Origin: Microcebus murinus
Lineage: Eukaryota; Chordata; Mammalia; Primates; Cheirogaleidae
Assembly: GCF_040939455.1 (NCBI RefSeq)
Contig: NC_134108.1
Span: forward strand, 84,426,001 to 84,490,000
DNA length: 64,000 bases
Reading direction: 5' to 3'
The position numbers were made by a program, and so were the translations under genes. Positions 1-12,297 of this stretch are shown piece by piece (positions within the stretch are counted from its first letter, which is position 1; each line of letters starts with the position of its first letter). Below the pieces are notes generated by a model, which was not told the DNA's origin, ran no database searches, and saw only the letters and a list, made by a program, of their open reading frames with translations.

Positions 1-657
1 ATAAATGCCTATATCCAAAAGACAGAAACATCACAAATAGATAATCTAATGAATCATCTCAAAGAACTGGAAAAGGTTGAGCAAACCAGTCCCAAACCCA
101 GCAGAAGAAAAGAAATAACAAAAATCAGAGCAGAAATAAATGAAATCAATAACAACAATAACAAAAAACTATACGAAAGATTAATAAAACAAAAAGTTCT
201 TTGAAAAAATAAAGTTGACACGCCTTTTGCTAGATTAATGAGAAGCAAAGAAGAAAGGACACTAATAAGTTCCATCAGGAATGAAAAAAGTAGAAGTTAC
301 AACTGATACCACAGAAATACAAAATATTATTTATGAATACTATAAAAACCTCTATGCACATAAACTTAGAAATATGGAGGAAATAGACAAATTCTTATAA
401 ACACACAGACTCCCTTAGAAACACACATCCACCCTAGGCTCAATCAGGAAGAAATAGAATTCCTGAGGAGACCATTATCAAGTACCAAAATGGAAGCAGT
501 AATAAAAACCTTCCTGAAAAGAAAAGTCCTGGACCAGATAGTTTCATACCCGAATTTTACCAGATCTACAAAAAGAACCGGTGCCTATCCTGCAGATATT
601 CCACAACATTGAGAAGGAAACCTCCCCAATACGTTTTATGAAGCCAACATCACCCTA
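1..657 (+). mobile_element. LINE-1 ORF2 fragment (endonuclease-RT linker region), decayed
   Basis: The sense strand reads as the middle of L1 ORF2. In frame one sees remnants such as [25 protein letters not shown] and, further on, the stretch that normally leads into the reverse transcriptase domain. Several frameshifts and stops (for example around 190 and 395) break the frame, so no protein can be made. The match runs in from the left edge and stops near 657, just after the codons corresponding to KPTSP, where an L1 piece of opposite orientation begins. The two pieces point toward each other. Confidence 0.9.
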
Positions 658-663
658 CTCTGG

Positions 664-2165
664 CAGTTGTTTAAAAACAGTGAGTATGGGTCCCCAATCT
701 CTTCTGGTTTATAAGATTCCTTCTTGCTTTAGTGTGTTGTTGAAGCTTTTTGCTGTGTTTTGAAATCACTTGATAATTCTTCATTTCTGTAAGTTCTATT
801 ATATCCTTTATTATATTGTCTAGCTTTTTAGCAATTTTTTCATTGATTTGCTGAAATATTTTGGGGGCTTCTTTTTGTTGGTTTTCAACTTTCCCTTTAA
901 TTCCATTCATGTTTGTCATCCATATTCTGAATTCCATTCCTATCATATTGGTAATCTTCTTGTAGATGGAGTCCTCTACTGTAAATCTATTGTTACCCCC
1001 TGGGACTGTCAAACTATTTTGTTTTCTCATATTGCCAGGGTTCTTTTGCTGATTTCTTCTCATCTGGATTTTCTTCTCTTGGCTCTGGATTAACAGGATT
1101 GCAGAGCACCTATTCTTTCTTTGGAACTCTCCTATTTAATTAAGGGAAGGGAAGGATCCCATATGGAGCTTTTGTGTCCTGTTATGAAATGTTGAGTCAT
1201 CTGGGGATGGGTGGGTGCACTGATAGCCTGTAGAACAGCTATTCTATTTGGATCCATTCCTCTGTGATTGCCACAATTTAAGCCAGTGCTGGATGACCTT
1301 CATGTGGGGTGGATGGTTGTTCTCCAGCTCACTGTTGGAAATGGATGTGACCCTCTCAATGGTGACTGTTGTGGGGGATTGCTCTTGATGTGGTCATGCA
1401 GAGAGGTGACAGTGGCAGCTTGGTGAGTCTCTTTAGGCAGTGGTCATGGATGACTGGGCTGTGAACATTTGTACAAACAAGGTCCAGGAGTAATGGTTGC
1501 TCAAGGTTGTGGGGTTCCAGGTGAAGTGTGGACCTTGGGTGGGTTCCACTGGCCCAGTGGCAGTGGCAAAGATTCAGGTGGGGTCTTGTGGCTCAAGCAC
1601 AACTCTGAAATCTCAGTGGTGATGTCACAGGCCTTGTGGAGGGCTCTGGAGATACAGAGGCAAACCCTCGCCTTGGGCGCTACAAGAGCTTCAAAGCTAG
1701 ATATGGAGATTAGTGAGGCAGAGCCTCACAGATGGAGGGCTGTTACACCAGTGTGAAGACTGTTGCCCATTTGCACAGACAGGGCTTTTTCTCAGAAGCC
1801 TAGGGACTGTGAAGGTGGGCTGGAGCTGCTGGTTGGCCAAGGTCCCTCCCCCTGCCCTGCCTAGGACCCACTGAGGCAGTTTCCCAAGGCTTCACAGGTG
1901 GTAACAGTGGTGTCTAAGCCTCCTTCTCTGCTCAGATCCCATATTGGGGAGAGGGGTGCTCAGCCCCAAGTCACAGGGCATAGCTCAGGGGAAAGTTTGT
2001 TCTGTTTGATCCTTCTGTGGCCCAGCAGGGGTGATGCAAAGTTACTGCTTGAAAGTTGAGTCCTGAGCAGACCTGCTGCCATGCACCAGAGTGATCAGGA
2101 TGGCATTGGCTACAGAAACCTGGAATCAGCAGCCACCAGATCTCTGCTGTACCTGCTGTCCAGTA
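664..2165 (-). mobile_element. LINE-1 5' end (5'UTR plus ORF1 start), antisense
   Basis: Read on the minus strand this is the head of an L1. About 1100-2165 is a GC-richer, non-coding segment resembling an L1 5'UTR, and 671-1063 is an ORF1 N-terminal remnant. The element ends abruptly near 664 against a sense-strand ORF2 fragment. The higher GC content stands out against the AT-rich flanks. The 5'UTR end near 2165 was placed where the sequence returns to AT-rich unique DNA. Confidence 0.75.
671..1063 (-). pseudogene. L1 ORF1 N-terminal remnant (130 codons)
   Basis: This minus-strand frame starts MRRNQQKNPGNMRKQNSLT, the basic N-terminus typical of mammalian L1/HAL1 ORF1 proteins. It continues with MEFRIWMTNMNGIKGKVENQ, the beginning of the coiled-coil region. 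ORF1 proteins normally run to more than 300 residues with coiled coil, RRM and C-terminal domains. Here only the first third survives, the frame ends at the junction near 664-671, and no RRM is present. It cannot give a functional RNA-binding chaperone. A related ORF1 segment (FRIWIIRTLNGIKEK-like) occurs at about 42880, so both come from related L1 lineages. Confidence 0.75.
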
Positions 2166-2360
2166 TACGTAAAACAAAATTTTAAATGTAAACTTAAACA
2201 CAGAAGAGGAATTAGCTTTATAGAGTTATCATCATAACAAAAAGAGTGACATTAATTTCAGAGTGGCACTAATATTATTAGATTTCATTACTTCTTTAAG
2301 AAATTTAGTCCTATCACCCAATTTTCTTATCCTAATAAATTGTAATGGATAGCAAAGGAC

Positions 2361-2418
2361 AGGATGAAGTAAGGAAAAAAGTAAGGGAGAGAAGGAAAGA
2401 GTAAAGAAGGAAAGAAAA
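2361..2418 (+). repeat. Purine-rich GAAGG-type low-complexity tract
   Basis: A run of almost only A and G (AAGGAAAAAAGTAAGGGAGA and similar). Confidence 0.7.
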
Positions 2419-3590
2419 TTTAGCAGTGGTGTTTTGAGTAGATATTTTGAGAAAAAACTTTGAAATTAAATTTTCTAAGTCTAGAGTATAAGGACAGATC
2501 TTCAATATGGATAAATTTCAGGATAAGGTAGATATAAAACAAAGCAGAAATAATGTTTCTGATGGATTAAAATATGTATCCATCATGGGTAGTAATTCTG
2601 TACTGAAGAAGAGTTTAAATGAGAAAAAAATAAACATCTATTATCCTTATTACAATATAGAAAATAGAAACAAATTTAAAGGGTCACAATTTAAGTAGAT
2701 CGTAGAACAGAAAGAGAGCAAATAAAAAGGAATTTACCATAACCTGAATGCCTAAGATAATTGCCAGTAATGATCTGGAGTGCTTCTTTTTAAATTTAGA
2801 ATTATTAGATTATTGTCTAACAATAAAGATTATTTGTAGGAAGAGGAAAACTGTCCACGAAATCAACTAAGTTCCCAGTTGTCTCAAATCTTAGTGAATC
2901 ATTAAAATTCTTTTTTTCCCAGACATGTACCTTTTTTGTACCATTCATTCAATTAAAATATATCATTTAATGTAAGAAGTCCTAAAAGTTTTATGCTGGG
3001 AAGAATAAGTATCTTGGAGTAACTAGCAACACCAAAAGCTTTGGATATAAAGAGTTTCAAATTAGGACTTCTCCGACAGCTACAAACATATTAGACTTAC
3101 CAGACATGGAACTGAATAATTGAAACAGCCTCAGATCTTGATTCTTCATCAAAATTCAGACTTTGAGAAAAAAGTACTCATTAGTCTATAATATTAGTTA
3201 ACTAGATGACTAGCTAGAGAGGCAGCAAAAAATAATTTTAGAGTGAAAATATTTTACATGCATTTGAAGATGTGTTCTTCTATTACTGGGGAAAAACCTG
3301 CCTACATATTTTGGCTTATCAAGTATTTGGAATGAAAACATTTATTAGCATTTGTCAACAAACAGCACAAAATACACAGTCATGCACACATTTAACAGCA
3401 AAAAATATTGTTTTGCTATATTTTTAATATGCTTAAAGTATTTGAAGCAGTAATTCTAAAAACTCTGATTAAGTACAGAATTTTATGAGGGATATTTAAT
3501 GGTTATTATATATTTTATTGTAAAATCTAAAATATAAACATTTACTTTTTCAGATAAATCTGTATATATCTTTCTCTATCTATATTTATA

Positions 3591-3661
3591 TCCACACACA
3601 CAGATATGCTTGCACACATACACATATGTACACCTATAGGCACACACAAAACATAACACAC
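3591..3661 (+). repeat. Degenerate CA/TA low-complexity tract
   Basis: Alternating purine-pyrimidine sequence dominated by CACACA and ATACACAT blocks, probably an eroded dinucleotide microsatellite. Confidence 0.6.
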
Positions 3662-4742
3662 GCTCAGATACTCAAAGGCATTCTTTCAAAAGCTTTAACA
3701 AGTTCCACTGGACATATCAAAGAGAAAGAGAAAGGGCTGGTATGGTACTCTTAATTTTGAACACGTAGTACTATCTTCAAATGTGAAGGAGCAAAAAATA
3801 AGCAAAATTCAGTGGCAACCATTATTCATTCTCTTTCTACAAGGTGCTAAATTTGATGCTACATGACATATTTGGGATGTCACTGGTTCCATAATTAAGA
3901 TATTGATAATTCACTTTACAAATGTAATTTTTGGCATAGCTAAGGCCACAACATTCTAATAACAACTATGTGGTTTTTTTTAGAATTTAGAAAGTGCTAT
4001 ATCATTTTTTTCTGTAGTTATTAAGAGGAAGACATAACTTGTATTCTATTACATGAAATTTTCTGAATATCTTCTCTTTATAATAGTAGTGCTAAGAGAT
4101 GTCTTACAAAAACACTGTTGGCTTTGGTCATGTAATTTAGGAAAACATCATAATAAATATATTTCTTAGAAATTCAAAGTAGATATTTACATTTGAAAGA
4201 ATCTGAGGAAATGTTTAAAAAACAATTTAGTTATTTCTTTATTTTACCACAAGAGTATTATGTGCTTACTCTTCCTTCCCCCCCCATAACATTTTTAAAG
4301 ATTTTTCAGAATAGCTCTACTTTAAACTGTGCAATGTTTGTCGACAGAAGCATTGTCATATTTATTTATACATACCTTTTTCCTAATGTGGTGCATAATA
4401 GGTTTTCATTAAATGTTTACTGAACAAATAGAAACCCTAAATAACATGCTTTATCTTCATGGAACTGCAAGGCAGGCATTACCTTCATATGTGGAGAGTA
4501 TTTTGAAAGCTGATCTTTCTGGTACAGCTGTTTAAAAATTGTCAGTAATGCAAAGAAAATGGCCAAGAGATTTATTCTTTAAATTTTCATTTTAATAGAA
4601 AGCAAGTATCCACAGAAACATATCACTTACCAACCAAATGAGAAAATAGACTGGTTTCTGAAAGCGTTATGTATTAACTCCTGGGGAGAAAATATTTAAA
4701 CCACTATTTATCCTAACCAATCTTCACACATAATGTTATATT

Positions 4743-5159
4743 TGAGATTCACAAGGCCACAGGACAGAGAGACAGAGTCACCGAGGCTGTAATTATCAAA
4801 AGGAGTTTTATTGTCTAGCTTGAGCTAGGATCCACGCCCCCAGAGTGCCAGCACAGTGGCCTCTTCTCCGGGCAGGGACCCTCCCTTGTGTGTTAGTCTC
4901 TTTTTTATAACTTAGTTGTTTACACACTGGTCATGCGTCCACCCCCACAGTGATTTTTACTTCAGCCTGCCCCTGATAGGCCCTAACCTGTTCCGGGTCC
5001 TAGCTGCGAGACTCAGGTTTCTGCTCTCTTTGTCTTTTTCTTCTGCATCTCATAATATACTCATAACGCCTTGCGGTTAGCAAACAAGCAGTAAACAGAA
5101 GCTGGAAGGTGTCTATTGTCCTTTTAGCCCATTATCTTACAACAATTACAAAGTTCACA
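4743..5159 (-). mobile_element. Solo endogenous retrovirus LTR, antisense
   Basis: Read on the minus strand, this roughly 415-base block begins TGTGAACTTTG and ends GTGAATCTCA, matching the TG...CA rule. Inside, in order, are a TATA-like TTATAAAAAAGAG about two-thirds along, an AATAAA polyadenylation signal in GACAATAAAACTCC about 75 bases before the end, and a T/G/C-rich U5-like tail (CTCGGTGACTCTGTCTCTCT). It is clearly GC-richer than its surroundings. No internal gag-pol sequence flanks it, so it would be a solo LTR left by recombination. I could not find a matching target-site duplication, so the ends are provisional and the ERV class is not assigned. Confidence 0.6.
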
Positions 5160-5469
5160 ATTGCATTTCACACACAGCTGCCTATTTTATGTATCTTCTA
5201 ACCGAAATCTTCATCGATATCCTCCTGTTGAATATCAGATCATTTCCTCACATTTTAATGAAGCATCACTTTCATCTTTATTTTCTGATGGCTTCCTGCA
5301 GCCCATCCATCCACAAAAAATGGAATTTTCTTTCAAAACTGTTAGTGCATATATGCTTATATTAATATATTTTATTGCATTAAAATTTATTTATTTTTCA
5401 CATATATACACACATACACATTATGAAATCAACATAAATAAGGAATTTCAAATATGTATTTTCTTCTAC
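5160..5469. other. AT-rich stretch, nothing recognised
   Basis: It contains an open frame of about 120 codons from 5161 that has no domain, no family resemblance and runs into L1 sequence at its 3' end; judged chance. Confidence 0.4.
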
Positions 5470-6860
5470 ATATTCTATATTTTCAGATTTTACTGGTACT
5501 ATTACACATTTAAGTTAATTTTTGTATAAGGTACACAATACAGATCAAAGTTAAGTTTTCTGCATATAGATGTCCAGTATTTTTGATAGGGCTTACATTG
5601 GCTCATAACAGTTCTCTGAGAATTACTACCTTAACGTATTTAAATCCTCCAATACGTGAACATGGTACATTCCTCCATATGGTTGAGTCTTTTTGATTTC
5701 TTTGATTTCTTTTGTCACTGATACAGATTTTTCAATATAGAGTTCCTGAGCATATTTTGTTACTTTATACTTACCTAATTCATGTTATTGTAAATAACAC
5801 ATTTTTTTTAAATTACAATTTCTATTGTTCATTGTTCACATATAGAAATGCAATTAATTTTGTACAGTGACTTTGTGTAATACTCATTTATTAGTTCTGT
5901 AGACTTTTTTTTATTAATTCCATAAGAGTATCTACATAGATAATCACATTTGCAAATAGTGATAGTTCTATTTCTTTGTTAACAGTCTGGATGCCTTTAT
6001 TTCTTATCTTATTGAACAGAATAAGAATGTCAGTATGATGTTAAATAAGAGTGGTGACAATGAATATCCTTGTGTTGCTTCCAATTTTAGGGAGAAAGTA
6101 TCTTATCTTGCATCATTAATTTTGCTATTTTCTGTATATTTTGTTATAGATGTTCTTTATAATATTAAGGAAGTTGTCTTCTACTCTTATTTTGCTGAGT
6201 GTTATTCAGGGATAGTGTTGACTTATGTCAAATATTTTGTGTATATCTATTGTGATGCTCATATAGTTTTTTCCTTTAGCTTGTTCATATGATGTTTGAT
6301 AAATTTTCAAAGGTTTACATTACCAGAATAATCCCTGTGCAGTCTTTTATATACTATTTTTTCATACATTGCTGGATTTTATTTGCTATAGAATCTATTT
6401 ACTAGATATCATTCTTTTGTTGATAATGTTTGCTTTTATGTTTATGAAAAATATTGGTTTATACTTTCAGTTTTTATTATCTTAGTTTTCCTTTGATATC
6501 AAAAAGAGGAGTCTTCCAAAATTAGTTTTTTATAAAATTGGTATGATTTTTTTTTTCAAATATTTTGTAGAATTTACTGGTGAAACAATGTTGGCAGGAA
6601 TATTCTTTTTTAGAAGGTTTTATCTATGATTTCAATGACATTAATAAAATTAACATCTTTTAAGTGTTTGTACTCTTTTCTCCCCTCTTTTTCTTTTTTT
6701 TTTTTTGAGTGAACCACTGTCTTTAAATAAATTGAACTATATTGTCTAAAATTGTAGAATTTATTGTCATAAAATATTTTATAATGTTAATTATCCTTTT
6801 TACTACCTATAATGTTTATAGTTACATTCTCTCTTTCACTATTATATCCTTAAGTGTTTT
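5470..6860 (-). mobile_element. Old LINE-1 ORF2 fragment, antisense, heavily decayed
   Basis: The plus strand shows the complement of L1 ORF2 landmarks in expected order: the segment near 5500-5580 (ACATTTAAGTTAATTTTTGT, then TGCATATAGATGTCCAG), the RT-domain complement near 5930-6100 (AAGAGTGGTGACAATGAATA), and later ORF2 complement near 6550-6860 (GTAGAATTTACTGGTGAA). Reading the minus strand at about 5930-5960, the FADD catalytic box is disrupted by loss of about three bases. Divergence is high, in keeping with an old L1M/L1P-age element. Both ends are ragged. Confidence 0.75.
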
Positions 6861-8324
6861 TTTCCTATAATTTTTTTAGTGGGGTTTTAGTTGTAATCAG
6901 TGGGATAGACACGCTTTAATGACTCACCATATTAGAAGGAGAACTGCAGCTTTTAAGTTTTATGCAATCAAACACATCTTTTGTCATTAATGCCTTTTAT
7001 GTTTCCTGTTATACTTAAGAAGTCCTCAGAAAAATACATAATCTGCCTCAACATTAAGTAAATTTTATAAAAGGATGTTAAATTAGCTACTAGTAAATGC
7101 AGATAGATGAAATGCTTCCTAAGTCAAAAATTGTTTATGCATCTTTTCTTTTTGTTGCTTGGGGCATAGGTTTTCCAGAAATATATTTATATGAATGTTT
7201 GAATACATAATTATTTTCTTGAATTAAAACACCATAGTAGTTGAACTAATACACTTTCATTATTAATCATAATATAAAACACTATATAATTGTCTTAATA
7301 TATATGTGTATATAAAATGGGCATTTCAGACCATTTTAAATATAAATTCCTTGTTCCAAAATTTTTCTTAATAATGTAGTGGTTCATAATTGTAGATTAT
7401 AGGATAATCCCTTGGTTTTTCCTGTGTTATACAATTCAATTAGATTCATAATACTGGGAAAGAGTTAATTATCATATTAAAATATTTTTTATATTTTTGG
7501 TATCATAATTCTATAAGTCCACATGGTAATTACATAATTACAAGCTGTCAGTATATGATTGCTGATACTTGTAATATTTTGTAATTACATAATTTGGCAT
7601 GATTACAATTATGAAAAGAGTACATGGTAATTGACTAAAATTACTTTTAGTTTTTCAAAAACACAAAACTATGTTCTAAATTAAGACATGGAACAAAATG
7701 TTTAGTTCTATCTAAGCAGGGATTAAATAAAATTCATAGGGATAGTTTTCAAAATTAGATTTTTGCATTTGTATAATATATGTCATTTATATTATGTAAA
7801 CCTTATCCTGTGCATAATCTGTTAAAATGTGTAGAGCAGAATTCTTCAACCTTTTGGTTTATGGAGTTAACATCATTGCTTTGCTTTGACTTTTTATTTC
7901 ACTAATTTGAAGTTATTTTGGTATCTTAGTGACACAAATGATAAAAAAAAATGAAGTGATAAAGCTTAACCCTACTGAACATATCTGTATGGTGTTTAGT
8001 TTTTATTTCTCTCATAAAATTCAAAGTCCACTAATAGTAGGACCTTTGCCTTTCTATATAAATCCTACCTGACCTTTGTTCTTATATCTTTAGTGAAGGT
8101 AGTAATATGTTTTTTTGAATAGTAGAAATTAGTTTTAAAAAACATTTTGTGTCATTCTGGCATGCAGATATATAGAAACAAGCATAACAAAGATTATTGG
8201 TTCTACTAAAATATTATTTACTTCTCTTTATAAAAACAAAAAACTGAAGTATATAAGCTTTATCGAATTTTTAAATTTTTGATCAAAGTAAATAATAATT
8301 ACTGGTGTTTTTCATTTGATTTGT

Positions 8325-8343
8325 TTTTGTTTGTTTGTTTGTT
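8325..8343 (+). repeat. (TTTG)n short microsatellite
   Basis: About five tandem TTTG units. Confidence 0.7.
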
Positions 8344-9056
8344 GCTTCTAAGGTTTATTGCAACCAGTAAGACTAAATCTCTCTCCAAACCTTTCCCTAA
8401 TATCACCCCTAGGTATTCCTAAAATAAAGATATAATACTGGAAATTATTGAGACCTAATGCTTTGTCATAGTCACTGTACTGTTTTGAGTACTCTGCATT
8501 TCTTATCTCAGTAAGTTCTCATCCTCTGTCGCAATACACTTCCATTCTTTGATGTATCACCTAAATCAGTAAATATTATAGATGTATTTGTATTGAAAAA
8601 TTCTACAGAAATTGTAAACAGTATTAAGAAATATATAATAGCATATTTTAATTAACATCATAATTTACTTATTTTTCCAGTTCAAGTATAATTTTTAAAT
8701 ATCATCCACTTTCCAAAAATATATCCTTATTTTATTTCATTTAAATTTTAAAATATATTTTAATATATGGGTGATGGCTACAATTAATGGAACTGGAGAA
8801 TTTTTGTATCTTTCTTTGTTTTTAATAAATAATAGATAATACAACACCCAATTGCACAATTATTGAATATAGTTCAAGGTTTTTAATTTAGAGATAAAGA
8901 AGTTTTTATGAATGCATATAAAAATTGGTTTCAGACAACATGTTTTATTTTGTGGCTTATACTAGGCTCAGTTCCTCATTTCAGCAATGAACTTATTTGC
9001 AAGTCCATTACTTGCAGGAGATCCTTTTACAGAAGGGCTGGAAAATAGATCAGGGA

Positions 9057-9092
9057 TTTTATAATCATCTTAAATTTTATAATCATCTTAAA
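9057..9092 (+). repeat. 18-base tandem duplication, two perfect copies
   Basis: The unit TTTTATAATCATCTTAAA occurs at 9057-9074 and again at 9075-9092 without a mismatch, implying a recent slippage or end-joining duplication. Confidence 0.9.
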
Positions 9093-9837
9093 TTGCTTAC
9101 CTAATTTTTTTAACATTCAATGGAACAGTGCAAAGCACCTTTTGAACATTTCTGCTTCTGAAGGCAAGTTAATAAATGTGGTATTTGCGATAAAACAATT
9201 CTATTTAAATTATGGCATAGAAAGTCAAAATTTTAGCTTATGGATACACGATAACAACAAAAAGGAAAATAAATGAGGCACCTCATGCTATAAAATGAAA
9301 GGTAGTCAAGAATAGGTTTTAATATGAAAGCTATCTTTCTTTTTATTAAATTTAACATTGGTAATGTTTAAAATGCATAATCTTGACATTTTAGGAGCTT
9401 TAAATTATAACTAATATAGTTTTTCAAAAGTGTTCAGTGTTGACTATTAATGGTGTCAATTAAGTTAATGGAGATTGAATAATATTAACAAAGTATATAC
9501 TGGAATTGTTGAAATAATCTTTGCTTGCCTCAAAGAATGATCATTCAATTAAAAATGGCATAAGGAATATTACTTTTAGTGAATTATTTAAAATAGTACC
9601 ATAATTAAGTGTGCCAAATTACTCTTCTGATTTGGACACATTATATTCCAAAACATTTTGAATATGAGATTACCAAACTTTTCCAGACAACCTGAATGAA
9701 TTTTGAAGAAAAGCAATGGTGAAGAAAGACTGAAGATACACACCTGTGATTTGGATTTTCAAAAACGGGATTGAAATTTTTGTTTCAGAAATATGGAAGA
9801 GGTTCTAGCTCTATCATATAGGAATAACATTCATCAG

Positions 9838-10020
9838 GCATCAGGCAGATGGGAAAGGGCAGGAGGGCATGGGTATATACATACATAACAAATGAGATGC
9901 TCACAGTCTGGGGGATGGACATGCTTGAAGCTCTGACTGGGGTGAAAGAGGCAAAGGCAATATACATAACATAAGCATTTGTACCCCTGTAATATGCTGA
10001 AATAAAAATAAATAAATAAG
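9838..10020 (+). mobile_element. 5'-truncated LINE-1, 3'UTR only, strepsirrhine type
   Basis: It carries the terminal L1 3'UTR landmarks GTATATACATACATAACAAA, GTCTGGGGGATGGACATGCT and TTTGTACCCCTGTAATATGC followed by TGAAATAAAAATAAATAAAT. The same series occurs at the end of the longer L1 at 57232-58965, which anchors the identification. Only the last roughly 180 bases were inserted or retained, and the A-rich tail has turned into an (AAAT)n repeat. Confidence 0.85.
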
Positions 10021-10284
10021 TACATTTCAAAAAAAATAAAAATACAAATTAAAATGGATATTTGATTTGAATAAATGATTCTGGAATTTATGTGATACTG
10101 TAAAAAAATAAATATGGAATAGATATACTTATCTCTATTTTTTGTTTGTTTTTTCTAAGTACAACTAAAACCCCTTGATGTCATATACCAAAAAAGTAAA
10201 GCATAAAACTTGAGAAAAAAGCAGACCACCTAGGGACATCAGGACCTGAGGAGCAACAAGGTAGTGAATTCCCTTTTTAAAAAT

Positions 10285-10293
10285 AATTTTTAT
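10285..10293 (+). repeat. Left target-site duplication of Alu
   Basis: AATTTTTAT, identical to 10628-10636 on the other side of the Alu poly(A) tail. Confidence 0.8.
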
Positions 10294-10627
<334 letters not shown>

Positions 10628-10633
<6 letters not shown>

Positions 10634-10636
10634 TAT
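10628..10636 (+). repeat. Right target-site duplication of Alu
   Basis: AATTTTTAT, matching 10285-10293 and overlapping the end of the poly(A) tail. Confidence 0.75.
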
Positions 10637-10639
10637 TGT

Positions 10640-11219
10640 TGTTGTTTTTGTTGTTTTCTTCATATATTCCAGAGTTGGAGCTGAAGAAGTTAGCAACATG
10701 AAAATATCAATAGGCATAGACAAAAGAAGCTTCAACAAAAGGCTACTCTCTCTAGCAAAAGGACCAGGAAAGAGATAGTTTGGCAAGATAGAAAAGTTTT
10801 AGATAATAGCTATTTTTTACACTAGCTAAACATCAAAGAAAATCTGGTTCCATTAATAAGCACATCAGCAAAGGCCAAATGAGAAGCCTGTATTTTTACC
10901 CTTATGGCAACTCTGATGGATACCTGAACACCTCACTGGTCAGTGTAAAAGAAGTAGAAGACCAAGTATGGCTTCTGGATTTTTAGTTCCTTTATCAAGA
11001 AACAAGGCCACTGCCTGTGGCATCCCAAAAAACATTGCATGCAGCCTGTGAAATCCCACCATCACCAACCAATAAAAAGGCTTCACATCCCTCCCCAGAT
11101 GGGTAATATCAGAGGAGCTCTATCACCAACAGAATTAGCCCAAAAGCATGGCTAAAGGAAATTGTCAAAACAAGAAAGAAATTTAAAAGAACACATCTTG
11201 GAACATCATGAAGAAAGAA
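10640..11219. other. Sequence between Alu and old L1, not assigned
   Basis: About 10920-11150 is less AT-rich than its flanks and could be an unrecognised old repeat. No frame or RNA-gene signature was seen. Confidence 0.4.
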
Positions 11220-12290
11220 CATGGTAAGAAAACTATGGTAAAACTTCTTGGGGTTTATAAGTTATATTTAACTATTGAAGTAAACATTATAAAATTAGCT
11301 AAAATTATTCTAAATTTATGTAGAAAAATACTTGACAATTATATAATAAACTGGACAGGATAAGTGGATGCAAAAAGAGGTAACATCTTTACACTTGAAG
11401 AGATGATGATAACAGTATATTGTGATAAATAATGTATATAAAATATAACATCTAAACAACCAATAAAAAGCTGTACAAAGAAATACATCCAAAAGCTCTA
11501 TAGATAAATTAAAATAAAATTAAAATACAGTTAAATAAAATAGCAGACTTAGCCCTAAAGTACTAATTATTATATTAGATGTAAATGGTATAAATACACT
11601 ACAGAAAATTAAGACATTGTCAATGTATTAAAAAATATCATCTAACTTAATGGTATTCACAAAAAATTCATTTCAAATATAATAATATAAGCATCTTAAA
11701 AATGAAAGGGAAAAGTTATATCAAGCAAACATTAATCAAATACAAACAAAAATATCTGTATTACTATCCTATAAAACAGAATTTACAGTAAAGAAAATCA
11801 CCTGAGACAAAGAGGCATATTGCCTATAATAAAAGGGGTTATATGAAAAAGGGTTTATTAAAAAGATTTTAATGTGTGCACTAAAATACACACCTGCAAA
11901 ATATTTGAAACAATAGCTAATAGAACTGAGAGAAAAGGTAGGCATATTCAAATTATAGTTGGGAGACTTAAAACTCTCCTTTCTAAACAACTGATAACAA
12001 CAACTTAACAGGAAGTCAGCAGAAATATAGAACACAATTAAGTCATTTCCCAATTGGATCTAATCAATATGCATAAGACACTCAAACAGCAGAATGAATA
12101 CATATTCTTTTTATGTGTCCATAAGACATAGACCAAAATAGATCTATCATGGCTCATTAAACAAACCTCAACAAATTCAAAATAATTTAAATTATATAGA
12201 GTGTGTTTTCTGACCACAGTGTGAGCAAACTAGTAATCAAAAACAGAAAGATAAAAACCGTTGGCAACTAAAATCAAAATTTAAATACAA
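11220..12290 (+). mobile_element. Old LINE-1 (L1M-age), inter-ORF region and ORF2 5' part
   Basis: The sense strand follows an old mammalian L1. TTATATTAGATGTAAATGGT near 11568 corresponds to the ORF2 start region (DVNGL-type codons). Nearby are AACTGAGAGAAAAGGTAGGC (near 11922) and the GACCACAGTGTGAGCAAACTAG segment near 12213. Many stops and indels make it non-coding. At about 12290 it is interrupted by an unrelated palindromic-ended element and resumes at about 12640 with the expected next part of ORF2. Confidence 0.7.
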
Positions 12291-12297
12291 CTTGAAA

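Larger units (their letters stand above)
2166..4740. other. AT-rich sequence, no gene or family recognised
   Basis: No exon-like frame or recognisable repeat was seen apart from a purine-rich tract (2361-2418) and a CA/TA-rich tract (3591-3661). Short frames such as 2507-2698 and 4193-4423 lack any family resemblance. Confidence 0.5.
6861..9837. other. Long AT-rich stretch without recognisable gene or repeat family
   Basis: Only small simple repeats stand out: a GTTT run at 8325-8343 and an 18-base tandem duplication at 9057-9092. No open frame of note on either strand. Confidence 0.5.

Noticed and set aside
1469..1756. 95-codon plus-strand frame in a GC-richer segment
   Set aside because: It lies antisense in an L1 5'UTR-like region; GC content raises chance frame length. 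No domain or splice context.
4743..5159. GC-rich block considered as a CpG-island promoter of a host gene
   Set aside because: It has few CpGs, and its TG...CA ends, TATA and AATAAA order fit an LTR better; no downstream exon seen.
5161..5529. 122-codon plus-strand frame
   Set aside because: It has no domain or initiation context, and its 3' part overlaps the antisense L1 beginning near 5470.
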